This document shows positions 40,501 through 48,209 of a stretch of 64,000 nucleotides of DNA, one piece after another. Made by a program: the position numbers and the translations under genes. The notes beneath the pieces were generated by a model that had not been told where the DNA came from, made no database searches, and was given only the letters and a program-made list of their open reading frames with translations. The DNA comes from a bacterium. Its GTDB lineage: Bacteria; Myxococcota_A; Bradymonadia; UBA7976; UBA1532. How positions within the stretch are numbered: the first letter of the stretch is position 1; each line of letters starts with the position of its first letter. The DNA lies in the NCBI GenBank assembly GCA_030426085.1, contig JAUHYW010000026.1, positions 44,251-108,250 of the forward strand, read 5' to 3'.

Positions 40501-42550
40501 TCGTGCCCGCCGACGCCCCGGCCCGGCCCCCGACCGAGGCCCCGTGGCACGCCGCGATGAACATCAGCCGGGGCAGCGCCTCGTCCCCGCCCCGCCGCAA
40601 CCGCCGCACCACCTCGTCGATCGCCACCGGGTGCCGCCGGGCCGCCTCGTCCTCGAACAGCAGCGCGCCCGGCCCGCCGTGCCCGGTGAAGTGCACTGCC
40701 GTCGGCCGCAGCGCGACCACCGCGTCGACGAAGTCGTCCACCGTGCCCCGGTCGGTCAGCAGCAGCCGGCGATCAGCGTCGCCCAGCGCGGTCCACAGCC
40801 GATAGCACTCGTCCTCGTAGTCCAGCCGGCTGGCATCGCTGGGCGCGGCCACCGTCGCGACGACCGTCAGCGGCTGGTCCGGCGCCCCCGGGCCCTCGGC
40901 TTTCTCGACCACCGCCTCCCGGGCGAGATCCAGCGTGCCGGCCTCGACCGGGAAGACGTCGTCGATGCGCAGCAGCTCCCACGGCAGCGCCAGCGCGTGA
41001 TCGGCCCGCTTCGTATCGGCGGGGGTCGCCGGGGTCACCCGGATGCGCAGGCAGGGCGGCGCCTGCCCGGTGCCGGCCGCGATGGCCGCGGCGACGTGGG
41101 CCCGGGGCGCCTCGGGCAACAAGGCCGCGGTCAGCCGGTCGCCGACGCTGCGGGAGAGCTTTCGGATGCCGGCGGCGATGCCCGCGTGCGTCGGCAGCGG
41201 GGCGCCGTAGGGGTCGGTCGGCAGCGGGCGGTTGCCGTCCCGCAGGAGCTGGCGCACCTGCCGGGTGAAGGCGCGGGTGTCGGGGTGGGCGAGCGCCCCG
41301 GCGATGGGGTCGTCCACCCGCCACCGGTGGGATCCCAGCCGGGCCGACCAGCCGTCGGCCTCGACCGTCAGCTCGAGGTCGAGCCAGTCCAGGCGCGGCG
41401 CCCGGCGGCGGGCGGCGTCGCTCCACAGCGCGGGCAGGTGCTCGGTGTAGTCGTCGACGATCAGCGGGCGGATGTTGCCGACCGACAGGGCATCCGGGGC
41501 CGCAGCCCACGCGGCGTCCCAGTCGTCGCGGATCATCATCGGGCGCCACTGCTGGATCAGCTCGGCGCGCTCGGGCGGCAGATCGCGCAACCACTTCAGG
41601 ATACGCGGGTCCTTCATCGAGCAGCCGACGAAGATGAACGGGTGCTGGGTCATCCACAGGTCGAGCTGTGTCATCAGGAAGCCATAGCGATCGGCGAAGG
41701 TCGCGTACGACGCGCCCGACAGGATGGCGTCCTTCCAGTTGCCCACGTCCCCGTGGATCTTGGCCACCCGCAGGGTGCCCGGCTCGGCCCGGACGTGGGT
41801 GTTGCCGTCGAGGATGGAGGGCACGAACGGCACCCTCTCTCGCCGCAGCGCGTCCTCGATCAGCGTGTCGTAGTTGGTGGTGATGATCGCCTCGAACGTG
41901 CCCGCCGCGGCGAGCCGGGCGATGGCGGCGTGCACCGCGGTCGGCCCGTCGGCCCGGGCGAATTCGCGGGCCAGGATGCGGTGCAGCGCGCCCTTGCCCT
42001 CGACCTTCATGAACCGGTCGGCGACCGCCGCGATGTCGTCGAGCCCGCGGGGGATCTCCCCCGGCTCGGCCGCCGCCCGCAGCGTGTCGGCGAGCGCGCC
42101 GGCCGACGGGTACCCGGCGGGGATCGACAGCCCCGCGCCGACCCACAGGATCGGGCGCTGGTCGAGCCGGTGAGCGAACCTCTCGTCGGTGGCCGGGATG
42201 GGCTCGCCCATCTCGAAGGACCCGCTCACCGCTGCCTCGCGGGCTTCGACCGCGCGGCGCACCCGCTCGAAGACCGCCGCCTCGGGGCGCCTGGCCGCCT
42301 TGCGGGCGGCGTTGTCCAGCCAGACGACCAGCGGGCGTACGCCGGGGGTCTCCCCGTCCGCCTCCAGCGCGGCCAGGGCGAGCAGGTCGGCTTCGACCTG
42401 ATCCTTCGGCCGCGGGTGGATCGGGACGCTGGCGAGGGTGCTCCGGGACAGGCCGGTGAAGAGCAGATCGCGCCGGTCGCCGCGGGCGAGGTCGCAGGCG
42501 ATGGCGGCGTCGACGAGGGCGGTCAGTTCGGCGCGGTCGAGCTTCGGCAT
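37532..42550 (-). CDS. EAD-like / SIR2 / CHAT / NB-ARC-type NTPase / TPR conflict-system protein
   Basis: 1672 residues; ATG at 42550 with a GGAG upstream. Residues 1-105 resemble effector-associated adaptor domains of Aravind-type conflict systems. Residues about 125-345 are a SIR2-like NADase: WVGAGLSIPAGYPSA, IITTNYDTLIEDAL (Asn226), KIHGDVGNW (His266) and FIFVGCSMKDPRIL. Residues about 500-770 are a CHAT caspase-like protease: LPWELLRID, VHFTGHGGPGALLFED (His624) and LMFIAACHGASVGG (Cys668), with an acidic insert. Then comes an NTPase (FIGRRTPRATVIG, Walker A GLGGLGKT at 862-869, LLVYLDDTES, SSRYVP), and finally TPRs with near-identical 43-residue units. Both effector domains keep their catalytic residues. 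Likely role: NAD depletion and/or proteolysis triggered through the TPR sensor. Confidence 0.88.
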   Translation of the reverse strand: MPKLDRAELTALVDAAIACDLARGDRRDLLFTGLSRSTLASVPIHPRPKDQVEADLLALAALEADGETPGVRPLVVWLDNAARKAARRPEAAVFERVRRAVEAREAAVSGSFEMGEPIPATDERFAHRLDQRPILWVGAGLSIPAGYPSAGALADTLRAAAEPGEIPRGLDDIAAVADRFMKVEGKGALHRILAREFARADGPTAVHAAIARLAAAGTFEAIITTNYDTLIEDALRRERVPFVPSILDGNTHVRAEPGTLRVAKIHGDVGNWKDAILSGASYATFADRYGFLMTQLDLWMTQHPFIFVGCSMKDPRILKWLRDLPPERAELIQQWRPMMIRDDWDAAWAAAPDALSVGNIRPLIVDDYTEHLPALWSDAARRRAPRLDWLDLELTVEADGWSARLGSHRWRVDDPIAGALAHPDTRAFTRQVRQLLRDGNRPLPTDPYGAPLPTHAGIAAGIRKLSRSVGDRLTAALLPEAPRAHVAAAIAAGTGQAPPCLRIRVTPATPADTKRADHALALPWELLRIDDVFPVEAGTLDLAREAVVEKAEGPGAPDQPLTVVATVAAPSDASRLDYEDECYRLWTALGDADRRLLLTDRGTVDDFVDAVVALRPTAVHFTGHGGPGALLFEDEAARRHPVAIDEVVRRLRRGGDEALPRLMFIAACHGASVGGRAGASAGTKDEARDEAGDARADDPKMTDPAPVRDDASVAAALNRAGFADVIGYFGPVGDAQSTRIEAAFYAALVGGASARAAVRRGRAIAAKPHGRAGGYTHVYPLGWAQLALYHRGADQPVATTREARAVDIHRRGLRRRGRRLDRAGMTPDGVERLHHGFIGRRTPRATVIGNWLDGQRLQVVHGLGGLGKTALCAEVAPILARRMGGVPLLALDGTAARGRERPIEALWAELSLFDPGRAWDRDGWESALAGFQEGGLTGAGLARGVLDAARRCGGLLVYLDDTESLLADSGDVRRWVDDEARVFWETLAAACAPAGRFGVLASSRYVPRHTPGAALVPLPPMRVADVVRLLRWMPTLGRVPFEHAEWLAGRIDGHPRTVQWLDALVAQRAAAVARRSGPYAEYDGRDWRGEVLEPALAGVGEKVDADLLLPRLYDALPAGTRAHLGACCVLSRPVPWGAVAALGDAEAATALVDMGLLSPDVLAEAGETWWAPHGLVRAAIGPRWGGDAARAHRVVGRWLAGAFEERSAGALLLPAIEHLLAAGEADAAWPLARLLVLALRRAGRYREALAQVEAVLRAGPSGEALGMGLTYRVQLGWQANAKLDDPVGDLERASGLVAPGDLGFTLATLAQWHQARGRLSSARGALERAVDVLAQLQPPKHGELAAALHELAGVLRAQGDLGGARSRLERSLEISAAVFGTEEHPDVAASLHALAGVLRAQGDLGGARSRLERSLEIKAAVFGTEEHPDVAASLHALAGVMEAQGDLGGARSRLERSLEILAAVFGTEEHPSVAASLHALAVVLWQAGDRARAISTLEHVIGIRFRMYGTRDHYLTAENEWALGQMLAAVGRTQEALALLTHAGAVFRAALGPAHPSTQAVARLIAQLGGGGAGDGSGAPTVRSAMAKLQAGDAAGAIADLEARVPAAVEAGDVADEASARGLLGQLYAASGRAEDARPHLERARAIAEQVGQADAAAHFRALLDGLGRSQR
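38141..38527 (-). repeat. Tandem 129-bp repeats encoding TPR units
   Basis: Three consecutive units of 129 bp (43 codons) encode near-identical TPRs beginning AVFGTEEHPD and containing AQGDLGGARSRLERSLEI. They agree at nearly all bases, third codon positions included, so the duplications are recent or kept uniform by recombination. Repeat number is likely to vary between strains. Confidence 0.85.
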
Positions 42551-42655
42551 GGCGGGTCTCCGGGCGGACGGGGGCGTCGAGCACCGTGCCACGCCGGCGG
42601 TCCCGACGACATTACAGCGCTGTGACTCCCCGCCGGCCGCGCCGACATGGCCGGC

Positions 42656-43800
42656 GACGCGTCGCGCCCGGGAGGTCGACCTCGCCGCGATCCACGCCAT
42701 GACCCCGTTCGCGAGCGGTCGACCTCGCCGCAACGCGCGCCATGACCCCGTTCGCGAGCGGTCGACCTCGCCGCAACGCGCGCTATGACCCCGTTCGCGA
42801 GCGGCCGACCTCGCCTGCGTCCGCCATGGCCGCCCGCTCGGGCCAGCGACCTCGCCGCAGTCCGCGCCATGGCCGCCCGCGCGAGGCAGCCACCTCGCGC
42901 AGTCCGCGCCTCGACCTCCGCGCGCGGCCGTCACCTCGCCGCAGTCCGCGCCATGACCACCCGCTCGGGCCAGCGACCTCGCCGCGATCCGCGCCTCGAC
43001 CACCCCCTCGGCGCAGTCACCCGCCGGAATGTCCACCATGACCCCCCTCGGAGCGCAGTCACCTCGCCGGAATGTCCACCATGACCTCCTTCGGAGCGCA
43101 GTCACCTCGCCGGAATCCCCACTATGACCTCCTTCGGCGGGCGGCCACCGCCCGGGATCCCCACCATGACCTCCTTCGGAGCGCAGTCACCCGCCGGAAT
43201 GTCCACCATGACCTCCTTCGGAGCGCAGTCACCTCGCCGGAATCCCCACCATGACCTCCTTCGGAGCGCAGTCACCTCGCCGCGATCCGCGCCATGACCC
43301 CGCCGCGAGAGGTCACTGCGCCGCGAGCGGGGTCATACGCCGCCCGCCGCCGAGGTCGACCTCGCCCGGAGCCGCGCCATGTCTCCGCTCGCGAGAGGTC
43401 GAATGCGTCGACATCTGCGCTATGACCCCGCCCGCGAGAGGTCACTGCGCCCCGAGTGAGGTCATGGTCCGCGCGCGGCCGAGATCGAGCCCGTCCGGAT
43501 CCGCGCCATGCCCCCGCTCGCGAGAGGTCACTGCGCCGCGGACCGGGTCGTGGTCGGCGCTCCGGGCGGTGGCCGCCCGCCGAAGGAGGTCATGGTGGGG
43601 ATTCCGGCGAGGTGACTGCGCTCCGAAGGAGGTCATGGTGGACATTCCGGCGGGTGACTGCGCTCCGAGGGGGGTCATGGTGGAGATTCCAGCGAGGTGA
43701 CTGCCTCGCGAGGGGGGTCATGGTGGAGTTCCGGCGCGGTCGACCTCGCCGGAGTCCGCGCCATGACCCCGTCCGCGAGAGGTCGACCTCACCGCGACCC
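42656..43800. repeat. Tandem array of ~43-bp units, partly inverted
   Basis: Units anchored on ATGACC (or TCGACC/ATGGCC variants) recur every 41-43 bp on the + strand from 42699 to 43294: 42699, 42742, 42785, 42826, 42869, 42911, 42953, 42996, 43038, 43081, 43124, 43166, 43208, 43251, 43294. Mixed or decayed units follow to about 43510, then units in reverse orientation (anchors 43593, 43636, 43678, 43721) and a last forward one at 43763. Units contain GGAGCGCAGTCACCTCGCCG or variants. The mix of 41, 42 and 43-bp steps does not keep a reading frame, so it is not coding. It separates the SIR2-CHAT gene start from the DUF3106 operon. Confidence 0.9.
43580..43735 (-). repeat. Inverted duplication of three consecutive array units
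   Basis: Read on the minus strand, the units starting at 43678, 43636 and 43593 are, in order, the same three sequence subtypes as the + strand units starting at 43038, 43081 and 43124. These have CCCCCCTCGGAG, then CCTCCTTCGGAG, then CCTCCTTCGGCGGGCGG. The order is kept, so a block of at least ~130 bp was copied in inverted orientation. The arms are separated by about 430 bp and could pair into a long hairpin. Confidence 0.75.
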
Positions 43801-43816
43801 GGGGCGGGGCGGCGCG

Positions 43817-44395
43817 TCAGCGCTCGCGCAGGCGGCGCAGGCGGTCGCGGGCGTCGCGGCGCTCGGCGGGGCTCATCTCGCGGAAGCGGCTCAGGTTGCG
43901 GATGAAGCGGCGGCGCTCGTCGGGCGGCATCTTGAGCAGCCGGCGGAACAGCGTGCGCACCCGGGCCCGGCGGGCGGGGGACATGTCGCGGTAGCGGTCG
44001 AAGTTGCGCCGCATGACGCTGCGCTCGGACGGGGTCAGCGCCCGGAAGGCCGACCACTGGCGGCGCAGGGTCTCGCGCTCGGCGGCGGGCAGCGCCTTGA
44101 AGCGGGCCCAGCGCGCGCGCAGCTCGGCCCGGCGCTCGGGCGGCATGTCCTTCAGGCGGGCCATGCGGCGGCGCATCTCGGCGCGCTCTTCGGGGCTCAT
44201 CTCGGCCCAGCGGGCGCGGTTGCGCTCCAGGCGGGCGGCGCGGTCTCCGGCGGCCGGATCGGCGGCGGGCTCGGCGGCCTCGGGCCGGGCGGGCGCCTCC
44301 TGAGCCGGCGCCGGCAGCGGCAGGGCGAGCAGCAGCGCGGCGAGCGCGGTGAGCGGGGCGAGGCGGCGCAGGGCGGGGCGGATGGGGGTCTTCAT
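43817..44395 (-). CDS. DUF3106 family secreted protein
   Basis: 192 residues: signal peptide (LTALAALLLALPLPAPAQEA), Ala/Glu linker, then highly basic repeated segments (RWAEMSPEERAEMRRRMARL, RWARFKALPAAERETLRRQW, NFDRYRDMSPARRARVRTLF, LSRFREMSPAERRDARDRL) typical of DUF3106. This family commonly follows ECF sigma factor genes and is periplasmic; it may sense or buffer envelope stress. The ATG overlaps the stop of the upstream repeat protein (ATGA). A broken copy lies at 37026-37376. Confidence 0.85.
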   Translation of the reverse strand: MKTPIRPALRRLAPLTALAALLLALPLPAPAQEAPARPEAAEPAADPAAGDRAARLERNRARWAEMSPEERAEMRRRMARLKDMPPERRAELRARWARFKALPAAERETLRRQWSAFRALTPSERSVMRRNFDRYRDMSPARRARVRTLFRRLLKMPPDERRRFIRNLSRFREMSPAERRDARDRLRRLRER

Positions 44396-45135
44396 GGCCG
44401 GGCCTCCTCTTCGTCGAGGGTGTGCAGCATCGCGACCAGCTCGAAGGTCTCGTCGTCGGCGATGCCGTCGAGCACCTCCATCTCGTCGTAGACCTCGAGC
44501 AGCTCCATGTGGGCCAGCAGCCCCAGCTCGGCGGGCGGCGGCTCGGGCGCGGGGCGCGAGAGCACGAAGGCGATCAGCGCGGCGGCGGCGGCCATCAGGG
44601 GCACGATGACCGCCGGGCGCCGCACGAACCGCAGGACGCGGGCGCTGGCCCGGGGCGGGGGGTCCGCGGCGTCGAGCCGGCTCCGGACGCGGGCGTCGAA
44701 GCCGGGCGAGGGCTCGGGCCGGTCGGCGTCGAGCAGCGCGTCGACGTCCTCGCCGTCGGCTTCGGCCAGCCGGGCCATGAACCGGGCGTCGAAGTCGGGC
44801 GAGGGCTCCGGGCGGTCGGCGTCCAGCAGCGCGTCGAGGTCGACGCCCGCCTCGAGCCGGGCCATGAGCCGCGCGTCGAAGTCGGGCGAGGGCTCCGGGC
44901 GGTCGGCGTCCAGCAGCGCGTCGAGCGCGGGGCCGATGGCGGCCAGCCGGGCCGTGAACCGGGCGTCGAAGTCGGGCGAGGGCTCCGGGCGGTCGGCGTC
45001 GAGCAGCGCGTCGAGGTCGACGCCCGCGTCGAGCCGGGCCATGAACCGCGCGTCGAAGTCGGCCGACGGCTCGGGCCGGTCGGCGTCGAGCAGCGCGTCG
45101 AGCGCCACCGGGCGGTCGGTGTCGTCGGGCTTCAT
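44392..45135 (-). CDS. Putative anti-sigma/regulatory membrane protein with five internal repeats
   Basis: 247 residues. Five tandem copies of a ~28-31-residue unit, DALLDADRPEPSPDFDARF followed by MARL and a short spacer, occupy residues about 10-160. A single membrane helix (AVIVPLMAAAAALIAFVLS) and an acidic C-terminus (MELLEVYDEMEVLDG) follow. Position directly after an ECF sigma gene with ATGA overlaps on both sides, plus the cytosolic N-terminus and membrane anchor, suggests an anti-sigma or sigma-modulating role. No zinc-binding anti-sigma motif is present. The DNA repeats are nearly identical (about 44700-45115). Confidence 0.65.
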   Translation of the reverse strand: MKPDDTDRPVALDALLDADRPEPSADFDARFMARLDAGVDLDALLDADRPEPSPDFDARFTARLAAIGPALDALLDADRPEPSPDFDARLMARLEAGVDLDALLDADRPEPSPDFDARFMARLAEADGEDVDALLDADRPEPSPGFDARVRSRLDAADPPPRASARVLRFVRRPAVIVPLMAAAAALIAFVLSRPAPEPPPAELGLLAHMELLEVYDEMEVLDGIADDETFELVAMLHTLDEEEARP

Positions 45136-45719
45136 CCGGGCACCCCCACCGGCTCGTCGGTCATGAACGGGGCCAGCTCGGCGGTCAGCTTCTTGCGGGC
45201 CCGGTTGAGCAGCGACTTGACCGCCGAGACCGTCGTCTCGAGGTTGTCGGCGATCTCGGTCAGCGGCAGGCCGTGCTCCTTCTGCAGCAGCAGCGCCGCC
45301 CGCTGGGTCTCGGGCAGGGCGGCGACCGCGGATCGCACCGCCTTCTGGATGCGGTCGGCGTGCACCAGCGCGTCGGCGCCGGGGCGGTCGTCGTCGCCCG
45401 GCTCGATGGGCATCGCGTCGACCGATCCGCCGCGGTGGCGGTGCTCGGCCCGGCGCACCTCGTTGATGCAGTGGTTGGTCGCCACCCGGAAGATGTACGA
45501 CCGGAAGGCCTCCCGGGGCACGTAGCGCGCGCGGGCGCGGTAGATCTTGAGGAAGATGTCCTGGGCCAGCTCCTCGCCCCGGTCCTGGCGGCCGCAGAAG
45601 CGGACCGCGAAGCGCACCATCGGGCGGCGCCAGCGGCGGAACAGCTCGGCGAAGGCCTCCGGGTCGCCATCCCGGGCGCGGCACATGAGCTGCGCGTCGT
45701 CGTCTTCGGCGGGGTTCAT
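45132..45719 (-). CDS. ECF-type RNA polymerase sigma factor
   Basis: 195 residues. The sigma-2 region includes FAELFRRWRRPMVRFAVRFC, RGEELAQDIFLKIYRARARY and AFRSYIFRVATNHCINEVRR. The sigma-4 region is LPETQRAALLLQKEHGLPLT, EIADNLETTVSAVKSLLNRA. It directs transcription of a small regulon, probably including its own operon. The genes overlap: ATGA with the small acidic peptide upstream and with the repeat protein downstream. The arrangement sigma, membrane protein, DUF3106 is known from other proteobacterial ECF operons. Confidence 0.92.
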   Translation of the reverse strand: MNPAEDDDAQLMCRARDGDPEAFAELFRRWRRPMVRFAVRFCGRQDRGEELAQDIFLKIYRARARYVPREAFRSYIFRVATNHCINEVRRAEHRHRGGSVDAMPIEPGDDDRPGADALVHADRIQKAVRSAVAALPETQRAALLLQKEHGLPLTEIADNLETTVSAVKSLLNRARKKLTAELAPFMTDEPVGVPG

Positions 45720-45907
45720 CGGTCCTCGTCCATCAGCATGTCGAGATCTTCGAGCAGCTCGAGCTCTTCGAGCAGGTCCAGGTCTTCGATCACCGCGGCG
45801 TCCGGCCCGTCGGGGGCCGGCGTCGGCGGCGCCGCGTCGGGCGGCCCGGCGTCGGGGGTCGCGAGCAGCAGCCACAGGAGCCACCCGCCGGGCAGAGCCG
45901 GGTTCAT
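45716..45907 (-). CDS. Small acidic membrane peptide at the head of the ECF operon
   Basis: 63 residues, excellent GAGGAGA site before the ATG. A short hydrophobic segment (GGWLLWLLLA) is followed by a Pro/Asp linker and a strongly acidic leucine-rich helix (EDLDLLEELELLEDLDMLMD). Such peptides occur in ECF operons with DUF3106. It might bind the basic DUF3106 protein, because charge and periplasmic location fit; that is inference. The stop overlaps the sigma factor start. Confidence 0.7.
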   Translation of the reverse strand: MNPALPGGWLLWLLLATPDAGPPDAAPPTPAPDGPDAAVIEDLDLLEELELLEDLDMLMDEDR

Positions 45908-45983
45908 GTCATCTCCTCGACACCGGGCGACAACCGGCGAGCGGGCCCCGGGTTGCGCGCGGCGGTCGGTTTTTCTCGAGCGG

Positions 45984-47480
45984 TCATGGCAGCAGCCCTT
46001 CGACGGTGAGCGCAACCCGCCACCACGGTCCGCCGCCGGGGAAGAAGCCGCCGGGCCACAGCACCGCGCCCCGGGCCCGCACGATCAGCGGCTCGAACGG
46101 CTGCCAGCGCACGGCGCCGTCGGCCTCCCAGCCGTAGAACCGGGCGCCCGCGCCGGCCCCGGCCCACATCGGCGCGGCGAGCAGGTCGATCTCGAACGCC
46201 GGGTGGGGCACGAGCAGCGCCGTGGGGCCGCCGCCGAGCACGCCCCGGGCGCTGTATCCGTAGATCCGGGCCGGCCGCTCGCCGAGGTCGGCGCCCAGGC
46301 CGCCGTCCAGGATGAGGCTCGGGCGGTCGAGCAGCGGCGCGGGCGCCATCAGGGCGGTGAAGTCCTCGATGTCGGCGAAGCCCTGCGACACGTCGTCCCC
46401 GCTGGCGGCGACGGCGAAGGCGCCCAGGTAGAGCTGCTCGGCGAGGCGCATGCGCCAGCGGGCGTCGAGGCCGGCGGCGAGCAGGCCGAAGCGGCGGGGG
46501 GGCACGATCCGCTCGGCGAGGTCGGCGATCCGGGGGCAGGTGTCGGCGATGTCCAGCGCGATGCGGGTCGCGCCGCCGCCGACGACCGCGGTGGCCAAGA
46601 GCGTGTGGCCGTCGAGCAGCGCCTCGGCTTCGAGCCCCACCCACCACGGGGTGACCTCGGCGGCGTAGTCCACGCAGTCGAGCACGTCGTCGAGCGGGTC
46701 GTCGCCCTCGTCGTCGGGCGCCGGATCGGGGGGCGGGTCGTCGTCGGCGAACCACGCCGGGGGCAGGGCGTCGCGCAGGCGACGGGCGGTCTGCAGCAGG
46801 CCGGTGAACACGGCCGGCTCGACGAGGGCCCGCCCCTGCGCGCCGTCGAAGCGGGTGCTGGCGCCGAAGAGCCGGACCTGCACGAAGAGGTCGGGGCGCC
46901 ACTCGGCGACGGCCCGCACGATGGGCCAGCCCCGGGGCACCGCCCGCCGCCCGGGCCACCACAGGCCGAAGCGCAGCCCGAAGAGCGCGTCGTCGAAGGC
47001 GACGTCGGCCCCCAGGGCCGGGGTGTCGACCAGCAGGCCGCCGCCGATCGTGAGCCGCTGCTTGCCGAGCAGGACCGACCACCGGCGGCCGTCGTCGGCG
47101 AAGAGCTCGACCCCCAGCGCCCGGATCAGCCAGGTCTCGCGGGCCTCGTCGGCGAAGGTCCGGGTCGGCGTGGGGTCGGTCAGCGGCGCGATGGGCACCA
47201 GCCCGGTGTCGACGCCGGCGAAGATCAGCACGCCCGGGGTGGGCTCCAGCTCGCCCCCCAGGCCGGCGAGCGCGCCGAAGCGGCGGCTGTCGTCGCGCAG
47301 CTCGAGCCGGCTGCCGTCCACCGGCGCGTCGCCCTCGAAGCGCAGCTCGGGCGCGGGGCGGCCGGACTCCACCTCACCGAAGAGCAGGCCCCAGGTCTGC
47401 CAGATCCCGCCCGGTTCGGCGGCTGCGGGCAGGGCGAGCAGGGCGCATACGAGCGCCGGCAGTATCGAGCGGGGCGGCAT
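45984..47480 (-). CDS. Secreted outer-membrane beta-barrel-like protein, unknown
   Basis: 498 residues. A signal peptide (ILPALVCALLALPAAAEPGG) precedes alternating, aromatic- and Gly-rich sequence (LGKQRLTIGGGLLVDTP, FGLRFGLWWPGR, YGYSARGVLGGG), consistent with an alginate-export or porin-like barrel. One acidic Pro/Asp loop (DDDPPPDPAPDDEGDDP) is inserted near the middle. No ligand can be assigned. It ends 76 bp before the small acidic peptide of the ECF operon and may be co-transcribed or be a target of that sigma factor. Confidence 0.65.
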   Translation of the reverse strand: MPPRSILPALVCALLALPAAAEPGGIWQTWGLLFGEVESGRPAPELRFEGDAPVDGSRLELRDDSRRFGALAGLGGELEPTPGVLIFAGVDTGLVPIAPLTDPTPTRTFADEARETWLIRALGVELFADDGRRWSVLLGKQRLTIGGGLLVDTPALGADVAFDDALFGLRFGLWWPGRRAVPRGWPIVRAVAEWRPDLFVQVRLFGASTRFDGAQGRALVEPAVFTGLLQTARRLRDALPPAWFADDDPPPDPAPDDEGDDPLDDVLDCVDYAAEVTPWWVGLEAEALLDGHTLLATAVVGGGATRIALDIADTCPRIADLAERIVPPRRFGLLAAGLDARWRMRLAEQLYLGAFAVAASGDDVSQGFADIEDFTALMAPAPLLDRPSLILDGGLGADLGERPARIYGYSARGVLGGGPTALLVPHPAFEIDLLAAPMWAGAGAGARFYGWEADGAVRWQPFEPLIVRARGAVLWPGGFFPGGGPWWRVALTVEGLLP

Positions 47481-47624
47481 GCTTCGCTTCTACCGGCCCG
47501 GCCCGCCGAAAACCATCTCCGGCGCGACCGGCTCGCCGGCTGCCGAATCGATACGGGCGCGCTGGCCGGGGCGAGAACCGGCCGGCCTGAACGCTCGCTC
47601 AAACCGATCAGGAGACCGCCCGAT

Positions 47625-48209
47625 ATGGCCTTCAAGCTGCCCGAACTGCCCTACAGCCGCGACGCCCTCCAGCCCCACATCTCGGAGAACACGCTCAACT
47701 ACCACTACGGCAAGCACCACCAGGGCTACGTCAACAAGCTCAACAAGGCGGTCGAGGCCGACTCGAGCCTCGACGGCAAGAGCCTCGAAGAGCTGATCAA
47801 GACCCAGAAGGGCGGCGTCTTCAACAACGCGGCGCAGGTGTGGAACCACACCTTCTACTGGAACAGCATGAGCCCCAACGGCGGCGGCGAGCCCACCGGC
47901 AAGCTGGCCGACGCGATCAACGCCAGCTTCGGCGACTTCGCCGCCTTCAAGGAGGCCTTCTCGTCGGCCGCCGGCGGTCAGTTCGGTTCGGGCTGGGCCT
48001 GGCTGACCAAGGACGCCGGGGGCAAGCTGCACGTCGAGTCGACGAGCAACGCCGGCAACCCGCTGACCGAGGGCCGCAAGCCCATCCTGACCTGCGACGT
48101 CTGGGAGCACGCCTACTACCTGGACTACCAGAACGGCCGCGGGACCTACGTCGAGGCGTTCTGGAAGCTGGTCAACTGGGAGTTCGCGGCGAAGAACTTC
48201 GGCGGCTGA
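47625..48209 (+). CDS. sodB: Iron superoxide dismutase
   Basis: 194 residues, normal length, ATG at 47625 with CAGGAG upstream. All metal-binding motifs are present: HYGKHHQGYVNKLN (first His), NAAQVWNHTFYWNSM (second His, and the Gln typical of Fe-type enzymes), GSGWAWL and CDVWEHAYYLDYQNGR (Asp and His). It dismutates superoxide in the cytosol and is monocistronic. Lys/Asn content is higher than in neighbouring genes, as expected of a conserved housekeeping enzyme. Confidence 0.96.
   Translation: MAFKLPELPYSRDALQPHISENTLNYHYGKHHQGYVNKLNKAVEADSSLDGKSLEELIKTQKGGVFNNAAQVWNHTFYWNSMSPNGGGEPTGKLADAINASFGDFAAFKEAFSSAAGGQFGSGWAWLTKDAGGKLHVESTSNAGNPLTEGRKPILTCDVWEHAYYLDYQNGRGTYVEAFWKLVNWEFAAKNFGG

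Noticed and set aside
38504..42625. A 1373-codon + strand frame opposite the SIR2-CHAT gene, and similar long antisense frames at 14222-17218, 27539-31462 and 45273-47624
   Set aside because: All are antisense or alternative-frame shadows of recognised genes and show Arg/Pro/His-rich translations without family motifs.
42551..43105. A 185-residue N-terminal extension of the SIR2-CHAT protein through the array
   Set aside because: The translation simply repeats GHGADCGEV-like pieces of the array, whose 41-43-bp steps shift frame; the ATG at 42550 begins the conserved-looking domain.
42656..43800. The 43-bp array as a CRISPR
   Set aside because: Units vary along their entire length, there is no constant repeat separated by unique spacers, units occur in both orientations, and no cas gene is present.
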